A stretch of 64,000 nucleotides of DNA from Pseudomonadota bacterium (lineage in GTDB: Bacteria; Pseudomonadota; Alphaproteobacteria; Rhizobiales; Hyphomicrobiaceae), in contig JAEXXM010000026.1 in the NCBI GenBank assembly GCA_023405815.1, positions 62,001 to 126,000 of the forward strand. The letters run 5' to 3'. The translations under genes were made by a program, and so were the position numbers. The number at the start of each line of letters is the position of its first letter. Position 1 is the first letter of the stretch. The notes beneath the pieces are model-generated. The model saw only the letters and a list, made by a program, of their open reading frames with translations, was not told the DNA's origin and did no database searches. This document shows positions 1 through 8,362 of this stretch, piece after piece.

Positions 1-558
1 TCCTAGCGTGACCATGTCGCGCGCCGTCGTCGTCTGCTCGGGATCGGGCAGGCCGGACGCGTTGCGGAATGTGGTCTTCGACATGCCGAGCTCATGCGCC
101 TTTTTCGTCATCAGGCGGGCGAAGTTCGCTTCCGTCCCGCCGATATGCATGGCGAGCGCGATCGCGACATCGTTGGCCGACTTCGTGACGAGGGCCTTGA
201 TCGCCTCGATCACGGTGAGCTCCTCGCCGGGCTCGAGGTCGAGCTTGGATGGCGCCGCCGCCGCGCCTTCCTCGGTCATCTTGATCTTGGACGCGTAGTT
301 GAGCCGCCCGAGCTCGATCAGCTCGAAGGTCAGGTACAACGTCATCATCTTGGTCAGAGACGCGGGGTAGACCGGCGCGTCGGCATTTTTGTTGTGCAGG
401 ACAGCGCCCGTATTGGCATCGACAACCAGCGATGCAGAGCGCGGCTCGGCGGCTTCGGCGCGCGGGTGCAACGGCAACAAAAGCGTAAACAGGAGGGCGG
501 CGGCGGTGGCAAGCTTCGGCGCCCTGGCCGATCTGTTGGACTTAACTGCGCCGTACAT
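1..558 (-). CDS. D-alanyl-D-alanine carboxypeptidase (S11 family), N-terminal part
   Basis: Trims the terminal D-Ala of peptidoglycan stem peptides in the periplasm. The gene starts at the ATG complementary to 556-558 and runs off the left edge, leaving 186 residues. A basic N-terminus and a hydrophobic stretch ending near residue 37 form a signal peptide. The serine-hydrolase motifs are visible: ASLTKMM (SxxK, with nucleophile Ser and general-base Lys) around residues 67-72, and KSANDVA (SxN) around residue 130. A TARDMVTL stretch near the end is typical of the family. The KTG motif would lie beyond the window. Nothing in the visible part is broken. Confidence 0.93.
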   Translation of the reverse strand, partial: MYGAVKSNRSARAPKLATAAALLFTLLLPLHPRAEAAEPRSASLVVDANTGAVLHNKNADAPVYPASLTKMMTLYLTFELIELGRLNYASKIKMTEEGAAAAPSKLDLEPGEELTVIEAIKALVTKSANDVAIALAMHIGGTEANFARLMTKKAHELGMSKTTFRNASGLPDPEQTTTARDMVTLG

Positions 559-929
559 CACCCGACCATCTCACCGTCTGCGCGAAGCCCTACCGACCAC
601 TGAAAAGTACGGCCGCAGAACGGGTTACGCTGAACGCTACAAACTCTCTGTCATGCCGGACGGTGCTTCAAGGGAGCATCGTTTTGGGGCCTCTTTGCGG
701 CGCCCCCGAGCCTGCGGCCCCCGATGCAGCGATGATCCCGTCCACCCGCCAAGATACTTCGGCGACGCTTCGGTCGGGTTAATCCGGCAACGGAGGGCCG
801 CTTATATTGCAGCGCAAAAAGAACTTGAAGATTTGTGCGTTGCGGATAAAAATGGGTCCGGGTGAGGGCCTTATCGGGCCGGGGGCACTGCGCACGTTTC
901 GTGAGTATCTCTAGGACACGGATGGCACC
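559..929. other. Gene-free leader region between divergent carboxypeptidase and phasin genes
   Basis: This 371-bp stretch separates two divergently transcribed genes. The open frames crossing it lack recognisable protein character. The part next to the phasin is less GC-rich and contains a short palindrome (807-817), so promoters for both flanking genes are expected here. I could not identify clear -35/-10 boxes. Confidence 0.55.
807..817. promoter_or_regulatory. Candidate PhaR operator
   Basis: The sequence TTGC-AGC-GCAA is a perfect short palindrome with 4-bp arms, 113 bp before the phasin start. PhaR, the repressor of phasin and polyhydroxybutyrate genes in alphaproteobacteria, is known to bind TGC/GCA-type palindromes. 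The assignment to PhaR is inference from motif and position. Confidence 0.45.
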
Positions 930-1259
930 ATGATTAAGAACTTTGAAGACATGCAAAAGCTCGGTCAGACGAACGTCGACAGCGCCATGAAGATACTCGG
1001 CGAGTGGAACAAGAACTGGCAGGCGATTGCTGCGGAAATGAGCGACTACACCAAGCGCTCGTTCGAGGAAGGCACCACCACGCTCGAGAAGCTGATGGCG
1101 TCGAAGTCCGTCGAGCAGGCGGTCGAGATCCAGACCAGCTACGCCAAGCGCGCTTACGATGACTATATGCAGCAGGTCTCCAAGATCGGCGGCATGTACG
1201 CCTCGATGGCCAAGGAGGCCTACAAGCCGGTCGAGAAACTCCTGCAAAACGGCGCCTGA
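930..1259 (+). CDS. Phasin family protein
   Basis: A 109-residue mostly helical protein without signal peptide or membrane segment. Phasins coat polyhydroxyalkanoate granules, and related proteins have other surface roles. The N-terminal IKNFEDMQKLGQ stretch, the central amphipathic helices with regularly spaced Ala and aromatic residues, and the C-terminal MAKEAYKPVEK match the short rhizobial phasin type. The ATG at 930 follows AGGA about 13 nt upstream. A palindrome resembling a PhaR site lies upstream, and a strong terminator follows at 1298-1323, so it is probably monocistronic. Confidence 0.9.
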   Translation: MIKNFEDMQKLGQTNVDSAMKILGEWNKNWQAIAAEMSDYTKRSFEEGTTTLEKLMASKSVEQAVEIQTSYAKRAYDDYMQQVSKIGGMYASMAKEAYKPVEKLLQNGA

Positions 1260-1297
1260 GCCCGCTTCGCGTAGACAAGTGCGGCATCGACAACCAG

Positions 1298-1323
1298 GGC
1301 TCGGCGCATGCCGGGCCTTTTTT
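1298..1323 (+). terminator. Intrinsic terminator of the phasin gene
   Basis: GGCTCGGC and GCCGGGCC pair as an 8-bp stem with one G-U pair and a GCAT loop, followed directly by six T. It lies 39 bp after the phasin stop codon. Confidence 0.9.
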
Positions 1324-1537
1324 GCGTCCTCTTGGCTCCCCATCATAACGGGTACGGGCCGAGGGGCCGGTGTTCTACGGCAGCGTCCGCCGCCGGAAAA
1401 CGATCTCTGGACGACGCGCGAGGGCAATTTGCAGCCGCGGGCGTCGTTGCGTATCGTGAAGGTTCAAAAGCGCGCGAGCGCGATGGGAGAAAGCGGGCTG
1501 GTGCACATGCACGGCTCCAAGACGGACGCTGGTAAGA

Positions 1538-1936
1538 ATGGCGAACACGTTGGCGCTGGGGCGCCCGGGCCTTGAATGGACGGGAGCCAAGAACGATCCA
1601 CCTGGACGGGAGCCGCCGAACAAGGATGGCGGCAACGAGGATGGTCGCACCGGCATTGCTACCAAGACAAGGCCGAAGACCAAGAAGCCGAGCCTCTACA
1701 AGGTACTGCTGTTGAACGACGACTACACACCGATGGAATTCGTCGTTTTGGTCCTCGAAAAGTACTTCGCCAAGGGACGCGATGAAGCGACGCGCATTAT
1801 GCTTCATGTGCATCATAAGGGTGTTGGCGTCTGTGGGGTCTACCCATACGAGGTCGCCGAAACGAAGGTAACGCAAGTCATGGATTTTTCACGCCAGAAC
1901 GGTCATCCTCTTCAGTGCACCATGGAGAAAGAGTAG
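1538..1936 (+). CDS. clpS: ATP-dependent Clp protease adaptor ClpS
   Basis: ClpS binds substrates carrying N-degrons and hands them to ClpAP. The 132-residue protein has a roughly 50-residue polar N-terminus and then the ClpS core: LLLNDDYTPMEFVV (the Asp-Asp and Met around the degron pocket) and VHHKGVGVCGVY. The family is usually 100-120 residues, so the N-terminus is on the long side. The start at 1538 is the only good ATG, but its ribosome site is weak and a later start cannot be excluded. clpA begins 7 bp downstream, as is usual for this adaptor and its unfoldase. Confidence 0.96.
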   Translation: MANTLALGRPGLEWTGAKNDPPGREPPNKDGGNEDGRTGIATKTRPKTKKPSLYKVLLLNDDYTPMEFVVLVLEKYFAKGRDEATRIMLHVHHKGVGVCGVYPYEVAETKVTQVMDFSRQNGHPLQCTMEKE

Positions 1937-1943
1937 GTAAACC

Positions 1944-4406
1944 TTGCCGTCGTTCTCGAAGAGCCTGGAAAGCGCCCTGCATCGCGCCCTGGAAGCCGCC
2001 AACGAGCGCAGCCACGAATACGCGACGCTCGAACACCTGTTGCTAGCTCTTCTCGACGATCGAGACGCCGCCGCGGTCATGCGGGCCTGTACCGTTGATC
2101 TCGATACGCTGCGCTCGCGCGTCACGAATTACCTCGACAACGATCTGTCCGCCCTCGTCTCCAAGGAGACGACCGAGGCACAGCCGACGACCGGCTTCCA
2201 GCGTGTGATTCACCGCGCTGTCGTCCACGTGCAGTCCTCGGGCCGCGAGGAGGTGACCGGCGCCAACGTGCTCGTCGCTATTTTCGCCGAGCGCGAGAGC
2301 CACGCCGCGTACTTCCTGCAGGAGCAGGAGATGACGCGCTTTGACGCCGTCCAGTACATCAGCCACGGCATTGCCAAGCGCCCAGGCATGACCGAGCCGC
2401 GCCATGTCCGCGGTGTCGACGAGGAGCAGACGGAGGGCGAGGAGCGCAAGCCCGGTCAGGACGCGCTCAACACCTACTGCGTCAACCTCAATCGCAAGGC
2501 GCGCGACGGCAAGATCGATCCGCTGATCGGCCGCGAGCAGGAGGTGCTCCGCACCATCCAGGTGCTCTGCCGCCGCCAGAAGAACAACCCGCTGCTCGTC
2601 GGTGACCCCGGCGTCGGCAAGACGGCGATCGCCGAGGGTCTTGCGCGCAAGATCATCAAGGGCGAGGTCCCCGAGGTGCTGCAGGATGCCACGATCTTCG
2701 CGCTCGACATGGGCGCGCTGCTCGCCGGCACGCGTTATCGCGGCGACTTCGAGGAGCGTTTGAAGGCCGTGATGAAGGAGATCGAGAACTATCCGGGCTC
2801 GATCCTCTTCATCGACGAGATCCACACCGTCATCGGTGCCGGCGCCACCTCGGGCGGCGCCATGGACGCCTCGAACCTGTTGAAGCCGGCGTTGCAGTCG
2901 GGCAGCGTCCGCTGCATCGGCTCGACGACCTACAAGGAGTATCGTCAGCACTTCGAGAAGGATCGCGCGCTCGTCCGCCGCTTCCAGAAGATCGACGTGA
3001 AGGAGCCGACGGTCGAGGACTCGGTCGCGATCCTGAAGGGCCTCAAGCCCTACTTCGAGAGCTTCCACAAGCTGAAGTACACCAACGAGGCCATCCGCAC
3101 TGCGGTGGAGCTGTCGGCGAAGTACATCCACGACCGCAAGCTGCCCGACAAGGCGATCGACGTGATCGACGAGACGGGCGCCTCGCAGATGCTGGTGCCG
3201 GAAGGCAAGCGCAAGAAGAAGATCACAGTGAAGGAGATCGAGGCGACCGTCGCCACCATGGCGCGCATCCCGCCGAAGACCGTCACCAAATCCGACGCCG
3301 AGGTTCTCATAAATCTCGAGAAGGATTTAAAGCGCGTCGTCTTCGGGCAGGACAAGGCGATCGAGGCGCTCGCCGCCGCGATCAAGCTGTCGCGCGCCGG
3401 ACTTCGCGAGCCGGAGAAGCCGATAGGCTGCTACCTGTTCTCGGGTCCCACCGGCGTCGGCAAGACCGAGGTCGCACGCCAGCTCGCCGACCTGATGGGC
3501 ATCGAGCTGCTGCGCTTCGATATGTCGGAGTACATGGAGAAGCACACCGTGAGCCGCCTCATCGGCGCGCCTCCCGGCTATGTCGGCTTCGACCAGGGCG
3601 GCCTCCTGACCGATGGCGTCGACCAGCATCCGCATTGCGTGCTGCTGCTCGACGAGATCGAGAAGGCGCATCCCGATCTGTACAACATCCTTCTGCAGGT
3701 CATGGATCACGGCAAGCTCACCGACCACAACGGCAAGCAGGTCGACTTCCGCAACGTCGTGCTCATCATGACGACGAACGCGGGTGCGTCCGATCTTGCC
3801 AAGCCGCCGATGGGCTTCTCCAGCGCCAAGCGGACGGGCGACGACACCGAGGCGATCAATCGCATGTTCACGCCCGAGTTCCGCAATCGCCTCGACGCCG
3901 TCGTGCCGTTCTCCGGTCTGCCGCCGGAGGTCATCACCAAGGTGGTCGAGAAGTTCATCTTCCAGCTCGAGGCTCAGCTCGCCGACCGCGGCGTTCTGAT
4001 CGAGCTCGACGAGGAGGCGACTCACTGGCTGGCCGAGAAGGGCTATGACGAGAAGTTCGGCGCCCGTCCGCTCGCCCGCGTCATCCAGGAGTACATCAAG
4101 AAGCCGCTCGCCGATGAGCTCCTATTCGGCAAGCTCGAGCACGGCGGCACGGTGAAGGTCGTTGTCGAAGGCCAGGGCGACGATCGCAAGCTCACCTTCG
4201 AGTTCCTGGCGCCAGATCCGACCAAGCGTCCCAGGGGCAAGGCCGCCGACGACGAGGAGGATGGCGAGGACGATGATGGCCCGCAGACGGTGCTCGTCGA
4301 CGCCGTGCCGCGCAAAGCCCTGCCGAGCCCGAAGGAGCGCAAGGAGCGGCCGCCCAAAGCCTCGGGTGGCACCGTTCCCAACGTGCCGCGCCGCAAGGAC
4401 GAGTAG
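1944..4406 (+). CDS. clpA: ATP-dependent Clp protease ATP-binding subunit ClpA
   Basis: Hexameric AAA+ unfoldase that feeds substrates to ClpP. The N-domain starts MPSFSKSLESAL, which fixes the start at the TTG codon at 1944, preceded by GTAGG. Walker A of the first ATPase module (GDPGVGKT) lies near residues 219-226 and of the second (GPTGVGKT) near 501-508. Walker B DEIH and DEIEKAHP follow. The family core ends around residue 755. The last 65 or so residues form a low-complexity tail, first acidic (DDEEDGEDDD) and then basic and proline-rich, not found in E. coli ClpA (758 residues). It is probably cotranscribed with clpS and ends at a strong terminator. Confidence 0.97.
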   Translation: MPSFSKSLESALHRALEAANERSHEYATLEHLLLALLDDRDAAAVMRACTVDLDTLRSRVTNYLDNDLSALVSKETTEAQPTTGFQRVIHRAVVHVQSSGREEVTGANVLVAIFAERESHAAYFLQEQEMTRFDAVQYISHGIAKRPGMTEPRHVRGVDEEQTEGEERKPGQDALNTYCVNLNRKARDGKIDPLIGREQEVLRTIQVLCRRQKNNPLLVGDPGVGKTAIAEGLARKIIKGEVPEVLQDATIFALDMGALLAGTRYRGDFEERLKAVMKEIENYPGSILFIDEIHTVIGAGATSGGAMDASNLLKPALQSGSVRCIGSTTYKEYRQHFEKDRALVRRFQKIDVKEPTVEDSVAILKGLKPYFESFHKLKYTNEAIRTAVELSAKYIHDRKLPDKAIDVIDETGASQMLVPEGKRKKKITVKEIEATVATMARIPPKTVTKSDAEVLINLEKDLKRVVFGQDKAIEALAAAIKLSRAGLREPEKPIGCYLFSGPTGVGKTEVARQLADLMGIELLRFDMSEYMEKHTVSRLIGAPPGYVGFDQGGLLTDGVDQHPHCVLLLDEIEKAHPDLYNILLQVMDHGKLTDHNGKQVDFRNVVLIMTTNAGASDLAKPPMGFSSAKRTGDDTEAINRMFTPEFRNRLDAVVPFSGLPPEVITKVVEKFIFQLEAQLADRGVLIELDEEATHWLAEKGYDEKFGARPLARVIQEYIKKPLADELLFGKLEHGGTVKVVVEGQGDDRKLTFEFLAPDPTKRPRGKAADDEEDGEDDDGPQTVLVDAVPRKALPSPKERKERPPKASGGTVPNVPRRKDE

Positions 4407-4430
4407 CTCTCGGCTGAGTGCTGCCACAGG

Positions 4431-4464
4431 AAAAGCGCCGGAGCATCGCCTCCGGCGCTTTTTT
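4431..4464. terminator. Bidirectional intrinsic terminator after clpA
   Basis: AAGCGCCGGAG and CTCCGGCGCTT form a perfect 11-bp stem with a six-base loop. Extra A residues precede it and a T run follows, so it can end transcripts from both clpA and the convergent gene at 4485-5516. Confidence 0.92.
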
Positions 4465-4484
4465 GTTGCGGCGTCTCGCCGAGC

Positions 4485-5516
4485 CTACTGCGACCGAAGA
4501 TCGACGACGGTCTCGCGCCATTCGCGGCTCATGCGTCCTTGCCGGAAGGCGTCGAGGAACAGCGCGCGCATGTATGGCAGGTCGAACGCGGACTGCTGCG
4601 TCTGGATGTTCATGTGCGCCCGCGGCGAGGCGATGAGCACCGGCCTGTGCCTCTGATGCGCGGCACGGAACAAATCGTGCGCCGGCAGCAGCCAAAGATC
4701 TGCGGGTACGGCGCTGCGCTCGTCGCCGTACACCGACCCATACGCTTGCGCTTCGTCGGCGAACAATACGCCGTTGTGAATGAGATACGTCGGCGCCTCT
4801 GGCGTCCTGAGGCTGGGCGTCGACAGAAAGGCCTCGCCCGCGCCGATGCGGCGTAGCGCAGGGTTGCGCGTCGCCGTAACGCCGGCTTTCACCGGTGTCG
4901 TCTGCGGGTCGACGAACGTCGTTAGGTCGACGGACGCGCGCAGGATCGTGCCGATCAGCTCCCCAGCATCGGCCTGGCCGCTGGCGGCGATGGCGCCGAT
5001 ATCCCATACCGTCTCGCGCCGCGCCGCCGATCCGGGCAGCGCGACGAGAAGCCGTGCGCCGGCTTCGTGGCGGCGAGCGATCTGCGCCATGGCGCCGCCG
5101 TCGAGATAGGCGATGGCGCGCGCGGCCATCTCCTCGAGGCTCGCCGCATCGCAGGCGAAGATGTCGGCGATGGCGCCGTCGCCGTCCCGGCCGATGAAGG
5201 CGAACGGAGCCAGGAGCGCGCTCATGCCGACCGCGGTGACTACCGAGAACGCCGGCCGCTTGCCGGTCTCGCCCCAGCCGACGATCAGGCCGGCGCTGTA
5301 GGCGGTCTTGAGCCGTCCATCGGACAGCGCGAGCATCGCCGGCGTTCCGCTCATGCCCCGCCCGGCGGCGACGTTCGCCTCGTTCTGGGCGACGATGACG
5401 GCTTCCTCGACTGTCCGCGCCTGCGGTGGACGCCAGCACATGCCGCCCGGATGCGCTTCCGCGATTGGCGCAGCGAGAATGGCGGCGAGAACCAGAAGCC
5501 CGGCGCCTATTCTCAT
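4485..5516 (-). CDS. Exported patatin-like protein with degenerate catalytic motifs
   Basis: A 343-residue protein starting at the ATG at 5516. A longer frame to 5819 exists, but the signal peptide (MRIGAGLLVLAAILAAPIAEA) begins at 5516. Residues 60-120 and 165-330 read like a patatin-like phospholipase, with VVT..G..ALLAPFAF, the WDIGAIAASG block and a C-terminal YMRALF region. The active-site motifs are changed: the glycine-rich oxyanion loop reads LSDGRLKTAYSAG (64-76), the GxSxG nucleophile elbow reads AVGMS (95-99, Gly at the Ser position), and the DG[GA] dyad appears as HNGV (247-250). It may be a non-catalytic paralogue. The family assignment is from memory of patatin-like sequences. 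Confidence 0.6.
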   Translation of the reverse strand: MRIGAGLLVLAAILAAPIAEAHPGGMCWRPPQARTVEEAVIVAQNEANVAAGRGMSGTPAMLALSDGRLKTAYSAGLIVGWGETGKRPAFSVVTAVGMSALLAPFAFIGRDGDGAIADIFACDAASLEEMAARAIAYLDGGAMAQIARRHEAGARLLVALPGSAARRETVWDIGAIAASGQADAGELIGTILRASVDLTTFVDPQTTPVKAGVTATRNPALRRIGAGEAFLSTPSLRTPEAPTYLIHNGVLFADEAQAYGSVYGDERSAVPADLWLLPAHDLFRAAHQRHRPVLIASPRAHMNIQTQQSAFDLPYMRALFLDAFRQGRMSREWRETVVDLRSQ

Positions 5517-5727
5517 CGCTAGCTCTCCCCGACCCATTGAGGTGCATTCCGCGACCGGGTGCCGTATCGGCGGATTGCACTTCTGATGCGCGCGTACGGC
5601 CACAAATGGGCACATTGATGTCGTGACCACCCGATCCTGCCAGGGGCAGCCGGCGCGAAACTCATGATTCGCAATGGGCCGTCGGGGTGCGTAAAGTCGC
5701 CGCAAAAGAACACACCGGGGGAAACAC

Positions 5728-7428
5728 ATGGCCATCGCAGAGGCGGAATCCATTTCCGCGTCGAAGAGGGGGATCACATCGGAGGAGCGGCGCGTCATCT
5801 TCGCCTCCTCCCTCGGCACTGTCTTCGAGTGGTACGACTTCTACCTCTACGCGACCCTGGCGCCGTTTTTCGCTGCGCTGTTCTTCCCGCCCGGCAACGA
5901 CACAGCGGCGTTGCTCTCCGCCTTCGCGACCTACGCCGCCGGTTTCATCGTCCGCCCCTTTGGTGCCATCGTCTTCGGCCGCATCGGCGATCTCGTCGGC
6001 CGCAAGTACACCTTCCTCGTCACCATCCTGGTGATGGGCATCTCCACCTTCGCGGTCGGGCTGCTGCCGACGTTTTCCGATTCAACCATTCTTGGCTACG
6101 CAGTACCGGGCATCGGCTGGGCGGCACCGGTGCTGCTCGTCACCTTGCGCCTGATGCAGGGCCTCGCCCTCGGCGGCGAGTATGGCGGTGCCGCGACCTA
6201 TGTCGCCGAGCATGCGCGTCCCGGCAAGCGCGGCTTCGCCACCTCGTGGATCCAGACCACAGCGACGCTCGGCTTCTTCCTCGCGCTGCTCGTCATCGGG
6301 CTCTGCCGCTTCTATTTCTTCGATTCCGCGACCTTCGCCGAGTGGGGCTGGCGCGTCGCCTTCCTCGTCTCGCTCGCGCTGCTCGTCTTCTCCGTCTACA
6401 TCCGGCTGAAGCTGCAGGAGAGCCCGGTATTCACGCAGATGAAGGAGGAGGGCAGGGGCTCGAAGTCGCCCATCATTGACAGCTTCTTCCGCTACCCGAA
6501 CAACAAGTACGTGCTGCTGGCGTTGCTCGGCGCCACCGCCGGCCAGGGCGTCGTCTGGTACACGGGCCAGTTCTATGCGCTGTTCTTCCTCACCATCACC
6601 GCGAAGGTCGATCCGCTCTATGCCTATGCGCTGATTGCGGCTTCGCTGGTCATCGGCACGCCGTTCTTCATCCTTTTCGGCTGGCTCAGCGACAAGATCG
6701 GCCGCCTGAAGATCATCCTCGCCGGCTGTCTCATCGCCGCGCTCACGTACTTCCCGCTCTTCGCGCTCTTGGCGAAGGCCGCCAATCCCGATCTCGTCGC
6801 CTTCCAGGAGAGGACGCAGCTCGCGCTCACCGTCGACCCCGCGCAGTGCGACTTCCACATCTTCGTCGGCCCATGGTCGAAGTTCTCCGAGTGCGACAAG
6901 GCCAAGGACCACATCAGCAAGCTCGGCCTGTCGTTCGAGACCAACGAGGGCGGAGCCGGTTCGCCGGTGGTGCTCGCCGTCAACGGCGCCGAGGTGCAGC
7001 CGTTCTCGCCCGACGCCTACAACGAGGCGCTTCTCTCCGCCGGGTATCCGAACCTCAAGAAGGAGGAGAAGGACGGCAAGACTGTCTTCACGCCGCTGCA
7101 GGCCGACCCCGAGAAGATCGCCTGGCCGCTCGTGCTCGCCATCCTCGTCGTGTTCTTGATGTACGTCGCAATGGTCTATGGGCCGATCGCCGCCTATCTC
7201 GTCGAGCTGTTCCCGACGAATATTCGCTACACGTCGATGTCGCTGCCCTATCACATCGGCAACGGTTGGTTCGGCGGCATGCTCCCGCTGCTCGCCACCG
7301 CCATCGTCGCCTGGGCCGGCAACATCTACGCCGGCCTCTGGTACCCGATCGTCGTGGCGCTGGGCACGTTCGTCATCGGCCTTCTCTTCCTGCGTGAGAC
7401 CAAGGACAGGGACATCACCGCCATCTGA
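5728..7428 (+). CDS. MFS transporter, metabolite:H+ symporter (MHS/ProP-like) type
   Basis: A 566-residue inner-membrane transporter. The N-terminal half carries the MHS signature: GTVFEWYDFYLY in the first membrane helix, then RPFGAIVFGRIGDLVGRK (the MFS loop 2-3 motif) and GEYGGAATYVAEHA. The second half has GWLSDKIGR. The protein is about 120 residues longer than usual, because a soluble segment (roughly residues 351-466, with two cysteines and alternating charged residues) interrupts the helices of the C-terminal half before a final group of membrane helices. The substrate is unknown; relatives carry organic acids, proline or betaine. The ATG at 5728 follows a GGGGGAAA ribosome site. Confidence 0.88.
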   Translation: MAIAEAESISASKRGITSEERRVIFASSLGTVFEWYDFYLYATLAPFFAALFFPPGNDTAALLSAFATYAAGFIVRPFGAIVFGRIGDLVGRKYTFLVTILVMGISTFAVGLLPTFSDSTILGYAVPGIGWAAPVLLVTLRLMQGLALGGEYGGAATYVAEHARPGKRGFATSWIQTTATLGFFLALLVIGLCRFYFFDSATFAEWGWRVAFLVSLALLVFSVYIRLKLQESPVFTQMKEEGRGSKSPIIDSFFRYPNNKYVLLALLGATAGQGVVWYTGQFYALFFLTITAKVDPLYAYALIAASLVIGTPFFILFGWLSDKIGRLKIILAGCLIAALTYFPLFALLAKAANPDLVAFQERTQLALTVDPAQCDFHIFVGPWSKFSECDKAKDHISKLGLSFETNEGGAGSPVVLAVNGAEVQPFSPDAYNEALLSAGYPNLKKEEKDGKTVFTPLQADPEKIAWPLVLAILVVFLMYVAMVYGPIAAYLVELFPTNIRYTSMSLPYHIGNGWFGGMLPLLATAIVAWAGNIYAGLWYPIVVALGTFVIGLLFLRETKDRDITAI

Positions 7429-7457
7429 GGCTTTAGAAGCATCTGCAAGCAAAAGCA

Positions 7458-7481
7458 CCCGTCGCCGATGGCGGGTTCTTT
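7458..7481 (+). terminator. Possible terminator after the MFS gene
   Basis: ACCCGTCGCC and GGCGGGT can pair imperfectly around a GAT loop and are followed by TTCTTT. The stem has a bulge, so this is only a weak candidate. Confidence 0.3.
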
Positions 7482-7564
7482 ACCTCATTGCGCGATGATT
7501 GTTGCCCTTCGTGCAACCCCGCCGTGCGCATGGCGTTGCCGGGCATGAGCATAGGGAGCCTCAC

Positions 7565-7870
7565 ATGCGGAACACGCTGAAAATTGCCGGCCTCGCGCTC
7601 ATCGCGGCGTGCGCCGGCTCGCTCGCCCCGTCAGCCGTCATTCCCGCCGAGGCGGGAGGCTGGCACCGCTGGGACGGCTACGACGCGCCCCGGTACTACA
7701 GCCGCCGCGCCTATCGCGCGCCGCGCTACGGCAACCTGCGCTACTACAACAGCCCGCGCGCCTACCGCAGCGCCTGCTCCTACGGCGACTGCGCATGCTT
7801 GCGCGGCATGGCGCTGCGGACCGGCAACCCGACCTGGTGGGACAAGTACCAGGCCTGCAGCGGCAACTGA
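7565..7870 (+). CDS. Small secreted protein of unknown function
   Basis: A 101-residue protein beginning at the ATG at 7565, with GGGAG eight bases upstream. Residues 1-30 form a signal peptide ending near AEAGG. The mature part is rich in Tyr, Arg and Pro (repeated RYY, RAYR, APRY) and ends with a cysteine-containing block CSYGDCACLRG and a final CSGN. Such short Tyr/Arg-rich exported proteins are common in Rhizobiales, but no function is known to me. It converges with the HIT gene, with 8 bp between the stops. Confidence 0.75.
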   Translation: MRNTLKIAGLALIAACAGSLAPSAVIPAEAGGWHRWDGYDAPRYYSRRAYRAPRYGNLRYYNSPRAYRSACSYGDCACLRGMALRTGNPTWWDKYQACSGN

Positions 7871-7878
7871 TAGACGCG

Positions 7879-8298
7879 CTACTTCAGCGCCGCGCGGATC
7901 CTCTCGGCGTGTGCGGCGAGCACGTCCGCCTTCTCCATCTCGCGGGCATGCGGCATCAGCGGCACGCCCTCGTGCCGCGGGATCACGTGGAAATGCAGGT
8001 GGAACACCGTCTGTCCGCTCGCCGGCTCGTTGAACTGCACGACCGTGACGCCGTCCGCCGCGAACGCCTCCTTCACAGCGCGTGCCGTCCGCTGCACCAC
8101 GGGCATGACCTTCGCCAGCACCGCGGGGTCGGCGTCGAGCAGATTGCGCGAGGGCGCCTTCGGCACGATCAGCGTATGGCCCGGTGCCTGCGGCATGGCA
8201 TCCATGAACACCAGCGCGTCGGCGTCCTCGTAGACCTTGTGCGAGGGAATTTCGCCGCGCAGGATTTTGGCGAACACGTTATTGGCGTCGTAGGACAT
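7879..8298 (-). CDS. HIT family protein (histidine triad nucleotide hydrolase)
   Basis: A 139-residue cytoplasmic protein of the HINT/HIT group, which cleaves nucleoside phosphoramidates or related nucleotides. It opens with NVFAKILRGEIPSHKVYED and ends its core with the histidine triad HLHFHVIPR. The chosen ATG at 8298 has GGAGG just upstream; a longer frame upstream has no family character. It is the last gene of a minus-strand operon (ridA, phosphodiesterase, FemAB-like, HIT), 64 bp after the previous stop. Confidence 0.93.
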   Translation of the reverse strand: MSYDANNVFAKILRGEIPSHKVYEDADALVFMDAMPQAPGHTLIVPKAPSRNLLDADPAVLAKVMPVVQRTARAVKEAFAADGVTVVQFNEPASGQTVFHLHFHVIPRHEGVPLMPHAREMEKADVLAAHAERIRAALK

Positions 8299-8362
8299 GC
8301 GAGCCTCCCGGCTGTTTCGGCCTGTTAAAGGCATCGCCGCACGCCCCGTCAAGCCGGCGCTT

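Noticed and set aside
651..1427. 258-codon minus-strand frame over the phasin gene
   Set aside because: It is antisense to a recognisable phasin and crosses a strong terminator. The protein has no domain and an antisense-type composition.
2043..3131. 362-codon minus-strand frame inside clpA
   Set aside because: It lies opposite the well-conserved ClpA ATPase modules and has the repetitive Leu/Arg/Asp composition of an antisense frame.
5517..5819. Extension of the patatin-like gene upstream to 5819
   Set aside because: A clear signal peptide begins at the ATG at 5516, and the extension overlaps the start of the divergent transporter gene.
6082..7458. 458-codon open frame on the minus strand across the MFS gene
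   Set aside because: It is a shadow of the transporter frame in high-GC DNA. The predicted protein is very rich in Glu, Arg and Gly and has no recognisable domain, while the plus frame has clear membrane helices and MHS motifs.
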